DNA of 28,821 nt from Chara braunii (taxonomy: Eukaryota > Streptophyta > Charophyceae > Charales > Characeae), in NCBI GenBank assembly GCA_003427395.1, contig BFEA01000023.1:2548519-2577339 (forward strand). The letters are read 5' to 3'. The notes beneath the pieces are model-generated. The model worked only from the letters and a program-made list of their open reading frames with translations, did not search any database and had not been told where the DNA came from. Position numbers and translations under genes: made by a program. Every line of letters starts with the position of its first letter. The first letter of the stretch is position 1. This document shows positions 28,151 through 28,821 of the stretch, piece after piece.

Positions 28151-28462
28151 TCCGTTTTTGGTACTATTGCTTGTTGCCCCCTGTTTTGTTTTGTTGTATT
28201 TGGCTGTTCCCTTCCTCTTTTCTTTGCCTCTTTGCGCTTTGGTTGTGTGCAAGTGGGGGGTCGATATGACACGGGGGTGGGGGCAGTCGTCGCTCAACCT
28301 ACACATCCACGTGGGCGGCCTTGTACGCAAGAGGTTCTGAACAGGGGGAGTTGTAAGGAAGAAGATAAAAAACTGAATTCATTTTTTCTTGTTTTTCTTT
28401 CTTTTTTTTCGCATTTGCGCTCTGATATTCTTGTGACAATATATATACATATATATCGCCTC

Positions 28463-28499
28463 CTGATGAGTCGGTGAAACTCCGACGAAACAGTTTGTC
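28463..28499 (+). ncRNA. Hammerhead-like core, copy 2 (consensus core)
   Basis: CTGATGA (28463-28469), stem II GTCGG (28470-28474) with CCGAC (28482-28486) around a 7-base loop, then GAAA (28487-28490), CAGTTTG and TC. The conserved core residues and the G-C closing pair of stem II are all present. As a type I form, stem III would be only A-U, C-G, A-U closed by GTT, with cleavage after C28499 (GUC). Short stem III is known in hammerheads of animal retrozymes and Penelope-like elements. Stem I is not found: bases before 28463 (CGCCTC) do not pair with ACAGCC after 28499. Confidence 0.55.
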
Positions 28500-28562
28500 A
28501 CAGCCCCTCGTTTGTTGTCCTCTTCTCTCTCTCTGCCTACGGTTTACCGGGCAGTTCCTCTC

Positions 28563-28624
28563 CTTCTTCCTCTCCCTCTCCTTCTCCCCCCTTGCCATCC
28601 CCTCCTCCCCCTCCTCCTCCTCCT

Positions 28625-28659
<35 letters not shown>

Positions 28660-28821
28660 TTCGTCCTCTTCTTCTTCTTCCCCCCGCCGGCTGCGAACGG
28701 CCCCTCCTTTGTCTTCGTTGTCTATATTGGGACGTCGGCAGGCTCGTTCATTCTCTCCTCCTCCCAGTCCCCCTTCCTCTCGACGTCGTGTTGATGCTAA
28801 TCTGCGGGGATCTTTGTCTTA
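28563..28821. repeat. CTC/CTT-rich low-complexity end
   Basis: TCTCC, CTCCTC and CTT triplets to about 28682, then mixed GC-rich sequence to the window end. No gene supported. Confidence 0.75.

Larger units (their letters stand above)
27552..28562 (+). mobile_element. Retrozyme-like unit: two hammerhead-bearing direct repeats
   Basis: Direct repeats at about 27552-27738 and 28386-28562 share a T tract, TTTGCGCTCYGATA, a hammerhead-like core, CAGCCCCTCGTTTGTTG and CGGTTTACCGG. The interior, about 650 bp, has no convincing ORF. Retrozymes (small non-autonomous elements with hammerheads in their repeats, known in plants and animals) and the tails of Penelope-like elements have this layout. No primer site or polypurine tract is identified, and minus-strand frames with a terminal poly-A also run through the repeat, so a SINE-like or PLE-derived origin is open. 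Confidence 0.5.

Noticed and set aside
28474-28794. Similar peptide frames in both hammerhead repeats (SLSQPLVCC...LCLRFTG)
   Set aside because: Open in both strands and degenerate at the ends into CTT repeats; similarity follows from the DNA repeat. Coding use is not excluded but unsupported.
1-28821. CRISPR array, prokaryotic operon or prophage
   Set aside because: No regularly spaced identical repeats with unique spacers. All periodic repeats here are eukaryotic-type microsatellites or element duplications.

Overview
This is eukaryotic, gene-poor, repeat-dominated DNA. A plant-lineage genome is likely: there is a Ty3/gypsy LTR retrotransposon with a near-perfect plant initiator-tRNA-Met primer binding site, two plant-type telomere units (TTTAGGG), abundant tRNA-derived repeats and long microsatellites. 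The retrotransposon polyprotein style reminds me of charophyte algae such as Chara. That is recollection, not a search result. I see no operon, no rRNA gene, no CRISPR array and no intact, confidently recognisable host gene.

Layout. 1-1330: AG microsatellites, a GGGACT minisatellite and a perfect 17-bp hairpin. 1.6-2.6 kb: a decayed LINE ORF2 C-terminal remnant split by A29. 2.9-5.5 kb: a 277-bp terminal-inverted-repeat (TIR) element, short direct repeats and trinucleotide-rich DNA. 5.55-6.15 kb: a tandem array of tRNA-related units, one interrupted by a TTAA-type miniature inverted-repeat element (MITE). 6.15-6.64 kb: an unrecognised, probably decayed open frame. 6967-14860: one Ty3/gypsy element (5' LTR, primer binding site, gag, protease, RT, RNase H, integrase, truncated 3' LTR), with frameshifts and stops in every domain and a 434-bp tandem duplication in the gag tail. 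15.2-16.26 kb: polypyrimidine DNA around a 288-base N gap. 16.7-16.9 kb: a fold-back repeat containing a tRNA A box. 17.0-18.7 kb: dispersed repeats, a telo-box and a short proline/serine-rich frame. 18.7-22.2 kb: AT-rich DNA with a diverged tandem duplication and three or four more MITEs of the TTAA family. 22.68-23.69 kb: a 1012-bp element with 52-bp TIRs. 24-27.3 kb: microsatellites, long CTC/CTT tracts and tRNA-like relics. 27.55-28.56 kb: two direct repeats, each with a hammerhead-ribozyme-like core, about 846 bp apart.

The most interesting structure is that last one. It has the arrangement of a retrozyme or of a Penelope-like-element tail: repeated hammerhead cores framing a unit under 1 kb without a convincing ORF. 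The second copy has the full consensus core and a five-pair stem II, but I cannot find a convincing stem I, so ribozyme activity is unproven. The second theme is non-autonomous DNA elements: a TTAA-targeting MITE family, a TA-flanked TIR element and a larger 52-bp-TIR element, none with a transposase in the window.
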